DNA of 64,000 nt from Gammaproteobacteria bacterium. GTDB lineage: Bacteria > Pseudomonadota > Gammaproteobacteria > Pseudomonadales > JAUIET01. Positions 43,691-52,845 of the stretch are shown here, piece by piece; position 1 is the first letter of the stretch; each line of letters starts with the position of its first letter. The stretch covers positions 121,952-185,951 of the forward strand of contig JAUIHW010000005.1 of assembly GCA_030431775.1 (NCBI GenBank), written 5' to 3'. The translations under genes and the position numbers were made by a program. The notes under the pieces were generated by a model. The model saw only the letters and a list, made by a program, of their open reading frames with translations, had not been told where the DNA came from and searched no databases.

Positions 43691-45361
43691 TTGAAAACGA
43701 CATTTCTCGGCAAAACCGTGTCCGGACCCTTTACCATTCCTTCCGGAATTGTGACGTGCTCAGCATCCATTATTGCCGCGTTTATACGCTGCGTACCCCA
43801 AGTGGGTGTGTTGACCACCAAGAGTATTGGTCTGAACCCTCGGGAAGGCTATCGCGAGCCCGTTCTCAGCCAGTATGCACCCGGCTGTTTCGTTAACGCA
43901 GTCGGCCTGACCAATGCGGGCGCGGAAGCCTCAGCCGCGGCACTGGCCGCACTGGACATACCAAGCGACCGCTTCTTACTGACCTCAATTTTTGGCGGTG
44001 ATGCTGAAGAGTTTGTTGCAGTGGCTCGGCTGCTGGCACCGGTCAGCGACGGGCTGGAACTGAATCTCTCCTGCCCGCACGCGAAGGGCTATGGCATGGC
44101 GATCGGCCAGGACCCGGCGCTGGTGGCCGAGATTGTCAGCGCTGTAGTGGCCGCGGTGGATGTGCCCGTAGTAGCCAAACTAACCCCAAACACAGACGAT
44201 ATTGGTGCCATCGCCAAGGCTGCCGTTGACGCCGGTGCGGCCGCGCTGTGCGCCATCAATACCGTCGGGCCGGGGTATTTTTCGGCGCATGGCGCTCCGG
44301 TGCTGAGCAATGAAGTGGGTGGCATTTCCGGGAAGGGCGTGCTGCCCATTGGGCTTAAGTGCGTGCGCGAGATCCGCGCGGTCACCGATTGCCCGATTAT
44401 TGCCTGTGGCGGCATCAGCAGTGCCGACGATGTGCAGGCCTACCGTGACGCTGGTGGCAGTGTGTTCGGTATCGGCTCCAGCCTGGTGGGCATGACAACC
44501 GCTGAAATTGCCGACTATTTTACAGCGCTGTCGGCCGAGCTTGAGCCGGGCACCCCTGATTCGAGCCCGACGACGCGTACCGAAAGCCTGGTTCACTACG
44601 ACGTGGACATGAGTTTTCAACCAGTGACCCTGCGTAGCAATGAGCGGGTGAGCGAAGACATTGCCATTCTTCGCTTTGATCGCGCCCTGAACATCCAGGC
44701 CGGGGAGTTCATCTTCCTTTGGATTCCCGGCCTCGGTGAAAAACCGTTTTCGGCCTTAACCGATGATCCGTTCTCGCTGGTCGTCATTAACCTCGGGCAG
44801 TTTACCGCCGCACTGATGGACCTCCCTCCTAACACTCAGGCCTATGTGCGCGGGCCGCACGGTGTTGCCGTGCAGCCACCTCCGGGCTCACGGGTGATGG
44901 CGGTCAGCGGCGGCACCGGTCTGGCCGCAGTCTATCAGGTTGCGCGAGATCATGTTCGGCAAAGCAAGCTGCAAGGCACTAACGGCTGCGCCGAGTTTTT
45001 TATTGGCGCGCGCACCGCCGACCGCCTGTATTTTGAAGCCGAATGTGACGAGTTTGCTGCGGTGCACATTGCCACCGACGATGGCAGCAAAGGCTACCAT
45101 GGCCTGGTCACCGAGCTGTTGGACGAGCACCTCAGCCGTTTATCCGAGGCCGAACGGCAAAGCCTGGTATTCTATAATTGCGGGCCGGAACCGATGGTTC
45201 ACGCGGCTGCAGAAGTGCAACGCCGTTACTGTAACGAAGAACAAATATTTAACGCAATCGACTACTGCACAAAATGCGGGGTTGGCATCTGCGGGGCCTG
45301 TGGCACACCGGACGGCCGGCGCCTATGTGTTGATGGGCCGTTTTTGGGTTCACTCCGGTAA
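43691..45361 (+). CDS. Fused dihydroorotate dehydrogenase (PyrD class 1-like) and PyrK-type FAD/[2Fe-2S] reductase
   Basis: 556 residues from a TTG start (no ATG or GTG is available in frame after the upstream stop). Residues 1-300 are a class 1 DHODH barrel: TTKSIGLNPREG (Lys44), NAVGLTNAG, ELNLSCPH (active-loop Cys128), CGGISSADDV and GIGSSLVG. Residues ~305-556 are a PyrK-like reductase: GEFIFLWIPGLGEKPFS for FAD, VSGGTGLAAVYQVA for NAD, and a Cys cluster CTKCGVGICGACG with a further Cys near the end. In class 1B enzymes PyrD and PyrK are separate; fusion is unusual. The Asn after SCP (lactococcal Asn132) is His here, so activity on dihydroorotate is in question. The 3' end overlaps the convergent cytochrome gene by 12 bases. 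Confidence 0.82.
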   Translation: MKTTFLGKTVSGPFTIPSGIVTCSASIIAAFIRCVPQVGVLTTKSIGLNPREGYREPVLSQYAPGCFVNAVGLTNAGAEASAAALAALDIPSDRFLLTSIFGGDAEEFVAVARLLAPVSDGLELNLSCPHAKGYGMAIGQDPALVAEIVSAVVAAVDVPVVAKLTPNTDDIGAIAKAAVDAGAAALCAINTVGPGYFSAHGAPVLSNEVGGISGKGVLPIGLKCVREIRAVTDCPIIACGGISSADDVQAYRDAGGSVFGIGSSLVGMTTAEIADYFTALSAELEPGTPDSSPTTRTESLVHYDVDMSFQPVTLRSNERVSEDIAILRFDRALNIQAGEFIFLWIPGLGEKPFSALTDDPFSLVVINLGQFTAALMDLPPNTQAYVRGPHGVAVQPPPGSRVMAVSGGTGLAAVYQVARDHVRQSKLQGTNGCAEFFIGARTADRLYFEAECDEFAAVHIATDDGSKGYHGLVTELLDEHLSRLSEAERQSLVFYNCGPEPMVHAAAEVQRRYCNEEQIFNAIDYCTKCGVGICGACGTPDGRRLCVDGPFLGSLR

Positions 45362-46000
45362 GCTGCAAATAAAGGCACTGACGGCGGTAATCTCCAATCC
45401 GCTCAGCTCCCGTACGGCCGCAGCCATCCCCTGAGCGGTTGGTGTACCTCCACGCAGCCCCTCCTGATAATTCACCAATTGTTCGGCAATGTATTGCGGG
45501 TGCAAAATATCTAACCTGGGAGAATCCAGCGCCGTATTCCCTTCGGCCTGGCTACCATGGCAGGCAATGCAGCTTTGGTAAACCGCCTTGCCAACCGCCT
45601 GCTGTTCACTGTCTGGCGCGCAATAGTCCTTTGACACCTTGCTCGGCGCAAGCCCGCTGAACCGGGCCGCCAACTGAACAATTTCTTCATCGCTCAGTGC
45701 CGCGGCCATCAAAGCCATCTGCTGGCCATAAGCATCCTCAACGCTGGCGCCACGCTTGCCGTCCCGATAATCGCGCAACTGACGAATAAGGTATGCAGCA
45801 TTCTGCCCGGCAAGCGCCGGAATATGCAGGGGATAGCGGCCTTCGGCCTGCTCGCCATGACATGTCGAACAGGTAAAAACAATCTGATCGATTCCGCCTT
45901 CAGCGGCAGCAAACGCTTGGCAGGCAAGCAGCGACAGCAGCATACCAATGCTAAAAATGGCAGCGCGCTGCGTCCTCAGCAAGCCGCTAGTCATCATCAA
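45350..46000 (-). CDS. Diheme cytochrome c (c4-like), periplasmic
   Basis: 216 residues with a Sec signal (AIFSIGMLLSLLACQAFAAAEG) and two heme motifs, CSTCHGEQAEGRYPLHIPAL and CIACHGSQAEGNTALDSPRL, each followed by the c4-type 'Q.aaYl..QL..Y..G.R' helix. It should carry electrons, for example from the periplasmic quinoproteins to an oxidase. Its start lies within the last codons of the nitrilase gene (14-base overlap), so it is translated with it. The link to a nitrilase is unexplained. Confidence 0.9.
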   Translation of the reverse strand: MMMTSGLLRTQRAAIFSIGMLLSLLACQAFAAAEGGIDQIVFTCSTCHGEQAEGRYPLHIPALAGQNAAYLIRQLRDYRDGKRGASVEDAYGQQMALMAAALSDEEIVQLAARFSGLAPSKVSKDYCAPDSEQQAVGKAVYQSCIACHGSQAEGNTALDSPRLDILHPQYIAEQLVNYQEGLRGGTPTAQGMAAAVRELSGLEITAVSAFICSLPE

Positions 46001-46913
46001 TGGTCGTCACAGCCGGCTTGGCCCGCTTATCCCACTGCAACTGGAACACATCCGGGCGTGAGTAATGTCCGGTACCGTCGAAAAACCACTTGATCACACC
46101 TATCATCCCCAGGTCGATCTCCGCACTCAGAATGGTCTCCTGGTCAAACACCGGCTCAACGAGAAAGTCCCCGCCGGGAGCAATAATCGCACTGCCGCCA
46201 TGAGTATTAAAATGGGCGCGGGAGGCATCGTCGATGGGCCAATCGGCTGGCAGCTCCTGCGCGCTCATGACTTCACGCGCAACTATCACAAAGCAACCGT
46301 TTTCATGCGCGAGGTGGCGGGTGGAGGCATCGATAATTCCGTCAATGAACGCATGGCCTGGCCAGGCGCTGGCATGCACCTGGCAGCCCAGGCTGCATAG
46401 AGCATACCGCGGTAGAGCCATCTGGTGCTCAAAGCAATTTAAGCCGCCTACGCGGCCGACAGCCGTGTCATACACTTGGATATCGGAACCGTCACCCATC
46501 CCCCATACCACTCGCTCAGCCTGGGTGGGCATGAGCTTGCGCTGGACTCCTAGCACCTCACCCTTATCACTCACATACAGCAGGCTACAGTACACGCTGC
46601 CACCAGAACGCTCGTTGAAGCCAAGCACGACCGAGCAGTTGTGGGTAGCCGCCGCTTTCAGTACCGGCGCAAGCGCAGGGTCATCTACCGAAATTGCCGA
46701 CCGCAGAAACTTTGCCAGCAAAAATTGATAGTCGGCACTGCTGGGTGCCAGACCGGAAAAATACGGGTAGCCTTGCAACCAGGCTTCTGGAAAAACCACC
46801 AGCTCGGCACCTTGCTTAGCGGCTTCGCCAATGGCCCTGGCCGCCTTTTCGGCACCTGCGCGGGCGTCAAAAACTTCCGGTTGCCATTGAACCGCAGCTA
46901 CGATGGATGCCAT
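45987..46913 (-). CDS. Nitrilase / carbon-nitrogen hydrolase, second copy
   Basis: 308 residues. Glu in VVFPEAWLQGYPYFSGL, Lys in RKLMPTQAERVVWGMGDGSD and Cys in GGLNCFEHQMALPRYALCSL form the triad; CFEH replaces the CWEH of the first nitrilase. It has the same GMGDGSD and 'AER.vwG' segments, so a nitrilase is more likely than an amidase. It is about 30 residues shorter at the C terminus. It overlaps the transporter stop by one base (TAATG) and the cytochrome start, so GPH transporter, nitrilase and cytochrome are one unit. Confidence 0.88.
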   Translation of the reverse strand: MASIVAAVQWQPEVFDARAGAEKAARAIGEAAKQGAELVVFPEAWLQGYPYFSGLAPSSADYQFLLAKFLRSAISVDDPALAPVLKAAATHNCSVVLGFNERSGGSVYCSLLYVSDKGEVLGVQRKLMPTQAERVVWGMGDGSDIQVYDTAVGRVGGLNCFEHQMALPRYALCSLGCQVHASAWPGHAFIDGIIDASTRHLAHENGCFVIVAREVMSAQELPADWPIDDASRAHFNTHGGSAIIAPGGDFLVEPVFDQETILSAEIDLGMIGVIKWFFDGTGHYSRPDVFQLQWDKRAKPAVTTIDDD

Positions 46914-48250
46914 TACACTACCCCTCCTGTATTTATTCCGCGCGCTTCGAGTTCCTTACGAATTTCTGCATGCCTTTGTTCGTCAATCGGATAATTGTAA
47001 AGAAGAAAAACAGCCGGTAACGCCACCAGACCCGGAAGAATCACCGACACAAATTTTATCCCTGCAAAACTGGAATTCGCGTCAATAGCCTGGGGGTCAA
47101 ATCCGAGAACCGCGGCCAGTGGCAGGGCAAAACCCACGGCAACGGCGGCCGACACTTTCTGAATAAAGAAATACAGAGACATATATAGAGCTGTGTCATC
47201 ACCTGCACCCTCTAGAATTCCGTGCTCGATACTGTCAGCCACCAGAGCCGGCGGAATCACCCAAATAGCACTGGTAACCGCCCCTTTCAAGGCGTACACA
47301 ATAACCACCTGGGTGATATTACCCGGCTCAACCAATAGCAGCATCGGTAATACCAGGAAAAACGCCATACCCACGAACACAAGCGCTCGGTGCTTACCGA
47401 TGCGAGCGCTGATTCGTACCACAAACGGTAGCATGGCCAGACCTACCGCATATTGCACTACCATCAACCACAGAAAGTTCGCGGGTGAAAACTGAAGTAC
47501 GTCTTTCATCAGAAAGAGCGACGTAGAATTGTAAATGTGCCCGCCAACCCAAATGAACAGGCTGGCCAACATCAGGCACTGAAAGGGTTTGTTAACTCTC
47601 AGTGTGCCCAGCGCTTTCCATAACGAGAAGCGCTGAGTCTCAAGTACCATACCCTGAGGTGCTAACCAAAGCGAGGGCAGAATGGTCAACGGCAACAAAA
47701 CCAGCACGGTATAGGTAAACACCCGGACGATGTCCTGAACTCCGGGCTCAGTACCGCGTAAAAACACCAACGGAATAGCGGCAACCATGATCACGCCAAT
47801 CATCGTACCGGCTTCACGGTAGCTGTTGATCCGCGTGCGTTGTTGGTAGTCGCGAGACAGCTCAGCTCCCCAGGACAAATAGGGAATTTGCACGACGGTA
47901 ATCGCCATGTAAAACAATACGGCGATGACCGCCAGATAACTGGTGGTGATGCCCTCTGGCGGTTGAAAGAAAAAGTAGACGGCGACCATCAATAACGGCA
48001 GACCGACGGCGATCCATGGCTTGCGACGGCCAAAGCGGCTGCGGGTCTGGTCAGACAAATTACCAACCACCGGGTCGATGACTGCATCCCATAATCTGGC
48101 GATGGAAAAAATGAAACCTACCGTAGCCAGCTCTATGCCGATTTCCGATGCATAGAACGGTGCCAGATACACAATCAACATCATCATCAGCATTGATGTT
48201 GGTGCTGAAGGTAAGGAATAGGCGATTAAGTCGAAGCGGCTAGGGTTCAT
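46913..48250 (-). CDS. GPH-family (MFS) cation symporter
   Basis: 445 residues from the ATG at 48250. Twelve hydrophobic segments with the family's DPVVGNLSDQTRSRFGRRKPWIAVGLPL motif between TM2 and TM3, PYLSWGAELSRDYQQRTRINSYREAG after TM4, and SIEHGILEGAGDDTALYMSLYFFIQKV in the second half. GPH members carry glycosides and similar solutes with Na+ or H+. Next to a nitrilase it may carry a cyano-glycoside or another nitrile-bearing compound, but this is guesswork. It is preceded by receptor 4. Confidence 0.88.
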   Translation of the reverse strand: MNPSRFDLIAYSLPSAPTSMLMMMLIVYLAPFYASEIGIELATVGFIFSIARLWDAVIDPVVGNLSDQTRSRFGRRKPWIAVGLPLLMVAVYFFFQPPEGITTSYLAVIAVLFYMAITVVQIPYLSWGAELSRDYQQRTRINSYREAGTMIGVIMVAAIPLVFLRGTEPGVQDIVRVFTYTVLVLLPLTILPSLWLAPQGMVLETQRFSLWKALGTLRVNKPFQCLMLASLFIWVGGHIYNSTSLFLMKDVLQFSPANFLWLMVVQYAVGLAMLPFVVRISARIGKHRALVFVGMAFFLVLPMLLLVEPGNITQVVIVYALKGAVTSAIWVIPPALVADSIEHGILEGAGDDTALYMSLYFFIQKVSAAVAVGFALPLAAVLGFDPQAIDANSSFAGIKFVSVILPGLVALPAVFLLYNYPIDEQRHAEIRKELEARGINTGGVV

Positions 48251-48325
48251 ATACCAGGGCCTGTTCACACAAACGGCCAGCAATGCTGGCCGTTGTACTG
48301 GGGAAGTTTACGGCACCCGGCGCAC

Positions 48326-50554
48326 TTAGAAATTAAAGCGGCCGGTGATACCCACTTCAATCGGTCGATTTACGTAGGTTTCCACTGCAGCTCCCATCCC
48401 AGGGAAGAAATCCACCGGGCTGGTGAATATCACTTCAGACACCCGTTCATCTGTACAGTTACGACACCACAGCGCCACATTCCACTTGTTATCGGCGGCG
48501 CGGATGCCCAGCCGGGTATTCAAAATTTCATGCGAACCTTGTCTGGTGTTATCCAGAGAGCCGGAATTAGCAAAATAGCTGGACTTGGACAAGGCACTGC
48601 CACTCCAGAAAAAGGCCAACCCACCAGTGATAGGACGGTCATAGTTCCAGCCAAGGGAAACTGCCGTGGACGGCGCCCAGGGCAGATCACGGCCACCAAT
48701 GTCTCCGTTACCCAGGTCTGTGCCATCATCAAACTCGGTTTCCAGCATTGTTGCGGCCAGGCTTAAACTCAGGTGGTCGCTTACCGCCAGATCACCTTCG
48801 AATTCAATGCCTCGCACGTCTGCGCCTTCACCATTACGCACAACGAACAACGGAGGCAGAAAAATCTGGTTCTGCACATCGTCGTACTGATTAATAAAGG
48901 CCGCGACATTCATGCGCAAGCGATCATTCATCGACACGACTTTCAGGCCCAGTTCAAAACTGTCAACGATTTCTGCATCAAACAGCGCATCAGGAGGGCT
49001 TCCTGGCAGCCCGGAGGCCTCACGCGCAAGGTTGATACCACCCGCCTTGTAACCGCGGCTATAGGTTAGATACCCGGTGGTTTCATCGGACACATCGTAT
49101 TGAAAACTCAGCGTGTAAGTTGGTTCATCTTCATCGATACTAACGTCGAACGTCGGGTTGACTGGAGCCAATACAATGGGGTTAGGCTGGTCGAATATAC
49201 CCTGGCCATCCTTTTCCTCTTCGTTCAACCGCACGCCTGCGGTTAGGGAGAAGCGCTCGCTGACGTTAAAAATCGCGTGCGCGAACAGGCTGTAGCTGGT
49301 GCCCTGCTGTGCCAGTGTGTCGACTACGCCAAGACCAGGCATCGGGTTAAACGGCGGCGGGAAGAACAGCCCAACCTGCGATTGCCAGATGAAACGGCGC
49401 ACCCGATCAATGTCTTCGTCGGAGTAGTATGCTCCCAGCGTCCATTCCAAGGCGTCGCTCGTGCCGGAGAGGCGTAATTCCTGCGTGATCGCCTCAATTT
49501 CCACATCACTGTCGATAACCAGCATGTCAGCGCCGGTGAAGTCGCCATCTACCAGAGTGGATAACTCGAAGTTCTGGTAGGAGGTGATTGAGGTCAAGGT
49601 GATATTGTCGCTTATCTGCCAATTGAACTCAGCGGCAAATAGCGAATCCTCTGCATCACTATTCATGTCTTCATTGATCGATGTCCGCAAACCGTCCAGG
49701 TCTGGCGGGGATATAACGGTTGCATTTTCAAATGACGCAAAGAACTGCAGCGGGCCGGTGAACGGGCCATCCGCCAGGCGCATGGAGGTGCAGCAGGCTT
49801 CGTCTATCTGGCCGTACTCCGCGGTAAGGCGCAGATCAAAGCGGTCACTTGGGGTAAACAGAAACTGGGCGCGAAAATGAGAGCGATCCAGATTATGCTG
49901 ATCCTGAATCGGACCGACGTTTTCCAGCCAGCCATCACCATCGCCCCACATGCCGGTAACGCGCAATGCGGCAGTGTCCCTGGCCAACGGAATATTAACC
50001 ATCCCTTTGATACGGGTGCGATCGTACTTTTCGTAGCTGGCTTCGACAAAGCCTTCAAATTCTTCGGTGTTTGGCTTGTTGCTGACAATGTGCACAACGC
50101 CGGCAGTCGTGTTTTTGCCAAATAGAGTTCCCTGCGGGCCCTTCAGGATTTCGACACGATTTATGTCAACCAGATCGTTGACGGCGACGCCTGAGCGACT
50201 GCGGTAAACGCCATCCATAAAAGTGGCGACAGCAGGCTCAATACCCAACTGAAAGGGAGGCGAACCAAAACCCCGCAGGCGGAAAGATGCTCCCTGACCA
50301 GGCGAGCCGGTCGATGGGGTAAACAGCGATGGCGTCGTGCTCTGCAAGTCAATAATGTCGAACACGCCGCTGTTACGCAGTGATTCACCACTGAGCGCAG
50401 TCACCGAAAACGGAATGTCCTGTATGGATTGTTCCCGCTTCTGGGCGGTCACTATGATCTCTTCTAAGCTGGCCTGCGCTAGTACCTGGCCGGCTGTCGC
50501 CAACAGCGTGCTGGCCGCTATTGCATTGGTCAGCTTTTGTCGTTTCTTTTGCAT
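48326..50554 (-). CDS. TonB-dependent outer-membrane receptor (receptor 4)
   Basis: 742 residues from the ATG at 50554. Leader KLTNAIAASTLLATAGQVLAQA; then SLEEIIVTAQKREQSIQDIPF, plug motif VEILKGPQGTLFGKNTTAGVVHIV and barrel end EVGITGRFNF. It is upstream of the GPH transporter, nitrilase and cytochrome genes on the same strand (75-base gap), and so likely brings in the substrate of that unit. Only the plug and ends are assigned; the barrel strands were not individually mapped. Confidence 0.9.
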   Translation of the reverse strand: MQKKRQKLTNAIAASTLLATAGQVLAQASLEEIIVTAQKREQSIQDIPFSVTALSGESLRNSGVFDIIDLQSTTPSLFTPSTGSPGQGASFRLRGFGSPPFQLGIEPAVATFMDGVYRSRSGVAVNDLVDINRVEILKGPQGTLFGKNTTAGVVHIVSNKPNTEEFEGFVEASYEKYDRTRIKGMVNIPLARDTAALRVTGMWGDGDGWLENVGPIQDQHNLDRSHFRAQFLFTPSDRFDLRLTAEYGQIDEACCTSMRLADGPFTGPLQFFASFENATVISPPDLDGLRTSINEDMNSDAEDSLFAAEFNWQISDNITLTSITSYQNFELSTLVDGDFTGADMLVIDSDVEIEAITQELRLSGTSDALEWTLGAYYSDEDIDRVRRFIWQSQVGLFFPPPFNPMPGLGVVDTLAQQGTSYSLFAHAIFNVSERFSLTAGVRLNEEEKDGQGIFDQPNPIVLAPVNPTFDVSIDEDEPTYTLSFQYDVSDETTGYLTYSRGYKAGGINLAREASGLPGSPPDALFDAEIVDSFELGLKVVSMNDRLRMNVAAFINQYDDVQNQIFLPPLFVVRNGEGADVRGIEFEGDLAVSDHLSLSLAATMLETEFDDGTDLGNGDIGGRDLPWAPSTAVSLGWNYDRPITGGLAFFWSGSALSKSSYFANSGSLDNTRQGSHEILNTRLGIRAADNKWNVALWCRNCTDERVSEVIFTSPVDFFPGMGAAVETYVNRPIEVGITGRFNF

Positions 50555-50683
50555 GATTGCCAATTCCCCGTATTTACGCCCAGGCAGGGCTTTTTCAGAC
50601 GCTTAATCTATGCTCTTGTCGGCTCAAATACCTATTCAATCGCGATAGAGTTTTATGAGATTGCTGGCGGTTAAAAAAAGTCA

Positions 50684-51160
50684 CTAGCTGTTACTATTGC
50701 CCATATCCAGGATGATTTTCCACTCACCGTCCGCTTGTCGCTCCCAGACAAGCAAAAATTTGCCCTGCCCCACGCCAAAGGGCGAACTGCCGTCGGCTTT
50801 GCTCACAAAATGTGAGGTGTAGAGACCGGAGGTGTAGGCCCAGTCACCGTGATGGCGCACGTGGCTGACGGTCACGTCAAACTGGCGAATATCGAAATTG
50901 GTGTGCACAGCCCGCCCAAATTCGGCAATTGCCGCCTTTCCTTCGTCCATTGGACGACGATTATGCAGAGCAAGGGCATGCTCGGCGAAGGCTTCCAGCC
51001 AGGCGTCCAGATCTCCTTTTTTGAACGGTTCAACGTAACGCTCGGCCACCATGGCCGTAAAGAACGCTTGATCAAAAACCACCTGTTTACTTTGTGTAGC
51101 ACAGGCGTTAAGAAAAAAACCAAGACTGACAAACAGTAGCGTCCGCTGAAAAACTGTCAT
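50684..51160 (-). CDS. SnoaL/DUF4440-like lipoprotein
   Basis: 158 residues from ATG 51160. Lipoprotein signal LLFVSLGFFLNAC, then an NTF2-like domain: FKKGDLDAWLEAFAEHALALHNRRPMDEGKAAIAEFGRA, FDVTVSHVRHHGDWAYTSGLYTSHF and FLLVWERQADGEWKIILDMGNS. An NTF2-like protein anchored in the envelope is less common than the cytosolic ones elsewhere in this window. It is divergent from the BBE-type oxidase gene across a 170-base gap. Role unknown. Confidence 0.78.
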   Translation of the reverse strand: MTVFQRTLLFVSLGFFLNACATQSKQVVFDQAFFTAMVAERYVEPFKKGDLDAWLEAFAEHALALHNRRPMDEGKAAIAEFGRAVHTNFDIRQFDVTVSHVRHHGDWAYTSGLYTSHFVSKADGSSPFGVGQGKFLLVWERQADGEWKIILDMGNSNS

Positions 51161-51330
51161 GGCTGCATGGCTCATTTATCTAGCAATGGCTGGGCAGCTT
51201 ACTCCGTAGACAGTACGCTCGGTTATGCAATAAGAAGAGATCGCTATGCGATTTGCACCTGCACAGCAAAAAGCATTGCCAGCGCTAGAGCGACTCCAGT
51301 AATGTTGGATTTATTCCCGGTAAACTGCGT

Positions 51331-52845
51331 ATGGAATGGACAATGCTTGACCCGAAGCGCACGCTGCAAAGCACAAAAGAGAGCATCAATCAGCAAAGAC
51401 GACGCTTTACCGGTGCCGCTGGCAGCCTGCTGTTGGCCGGGTGTCAGACTGCATCAGGGCCTGGTGCTCTACAGTCCAGTCTACATACTCCACCGCCCGC
51501 CAGAGTAGTACGCCAGAGCGATACGGATTACGAATTGTGGCGCACAGCCATGCCCTGGCAAACTTGGGTGGCAGCGCGCTACCCCAAACAGATCATACGG
51601 GTTGCCAACCGGGCCGACGTGGCGAACGCCATACAATACGCACGAGCCGCCAAACTCCAGGTTGCCATAAAAAGCGGCGGCCACCATGTTGCGGAAGCTT
51701 TCTTGCGTGATGGCGGGCTGCTTCTGGACCTTGGCGAATTGCAAAGCATAGAAATTGACCCGGATACGAAAACGGCCTGGGTGGAGCCATCCCTGTGGAG
51801 TTTTGGCATGATGAACGCCTTGCAGGAACAGCAACTCGCATTCCCGGTGGCGCATTGTGCGACAGTGCCGATGGGCGGTTATCTACTGGGCGGCGGTGTG
51901 GGCTGGAACAGTGATGAGTGGGGCGGCATGGCCTGCCACAACATTCTCGCGGTAGAAGTGGTTACGGCAAAAGGAGAACGCCTGATCTGCTCCCCAGAAC
52001 AACACAGCGACCTCTTTTGGGCGGCTCGTGGTGGAGGTATGGGTTTTAGCGCCGTCATTACCCGCTATTTGCTGCAGCTGTATGATTTACCGCGTGCCAT
52101 CCACGAGTCAGTCTATGTGTTCCCATTACGCGCATTGGATGACGCGGTGAATATGTTTAGCGCAGCAGCGGACCGACACGCGCCAAAAACCGAGCTGATG
52201 ATGCTTCTTGCGCACAACCCGATGGCGTCCCCAGACGCTCCACTAATCGATCAAAAGGTGGTTATGGCCCGTGCCATCGCCTTTGCCGATGATGAGCGGG
52301 AAGCTCGCGATTTATTGCACTACGTGCACCAACATCCAGCGCGCAACAAGGCCGTTCACAAGGCGGAATTTCAGGCCACCGGTTTCCGGCGCTTCGCCCT
52401 GGCCAGCGTGGATGTCAAAATGGGCCTGGGTTTTGGCCGCTATGGTGTTGATACCGTCTGGACGGATACGCCGCTCAAAACCTTGCAGGCGGCGGTGGAC
52501 AGTTTTGTTCAGGCGCCGTCGCCCACGTCGCACCTGGTTGTCTCGTTCAAAGCCAACCGCACACTGCACGCCGACGCCGCCTTCTCGAAAGTCGGCGATG
52601 TATTCGTTGGTGCCTATGCACGTTGGGATCACGCCGAAGACGATGTGGCTAATTTCGACTGGCTGACACAATGTGGCAACGTGCTCCGCGAACACAGCCA
52701 CGGCCAGTACATTAATGAGGTTGATGTGTTTCAGGACGCTGCTGCTGCACAACGCTGTTTTTCGCCACAAGCCTGGCAGCGCTTGCAGGCGATTCGCCAA
52801 CAACGTGACCCCGACGGCTTGTTTTATTCGTTTCCTGGAGCGTGA
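51331..52845 (+). CDS. FAD-linked oxidase, berberine-bridge-enzyme type, Tat lipoprotein
   Basis: 504 residues. The leader QQRRRFTGAAGSLLLAGC joins a twin-arginine-like motif to a lipobox, so the folded flavoprotein is probably exported and lipidated. The FAD domain has VAIKSGGHHVAEAF, where a His can bind FAD covalently, and HCATVPMGGYLLGGGVGW, where a Cys stands at the usual second covalent site. The C-terminal BBE motif is near YINEVDVFQDAAAAQRCFSPQAW, ending QQRDPDGLFYSF. Oxidation of an alcohol, sugar or alkaloid-like substrate is the usual chemistry. The 3' end overlaps the convergent SnoaL gene. Confidence 0.82.
   Translation: MEWTMLDPKRTLQSTKESINQQRRRFTGAAGSLLLAGCQTASGPGALQSSLHTPPPARVVRQSDTDYELWRTAMPWQTWVAARYPKQIIRVANRADVANAIQYARAAKLQVAIKSGGHHVAEAFLRDGGLLLDLGELQSIEIDPDTKTAWVEPSLWSFGMMNALQEQQLAFPVAHCATVPMGGYLLGGGVGWNSDEWGGMACHNILAVEVVTAKGERLICSPEQHSDLFWAARGGGMGFSAVITRYLLQLYDLPRAIHESVYVFPLRALDDAVNMFSAAADRHAPKTELMMLLAHNPMASPDAPLIDQKVVMARAIAFADDEREARDLLHYVHQHPARNKAVHKAEFQATGFRRFALASVDVKMGLGFGRYGVDTVWTDTPLKTLQAAVDSFVQAPSPTSHLVVSFKANRTLHADAAFSKVGDVFVGAYARWDHAEDDVANFDWLTQCGNVLREHSHGQYINEVDVFQDAAAAQRCFSPQAWQRLQAIRQQRDPDGLFYSFPGA

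Noticed and set aside
51240-51252. Palindrome ATCGCTATGCGAT upstream of the BBE oxidase
   Set aside because: Short, single copy in the window and not matched by any nearby regulator gene.
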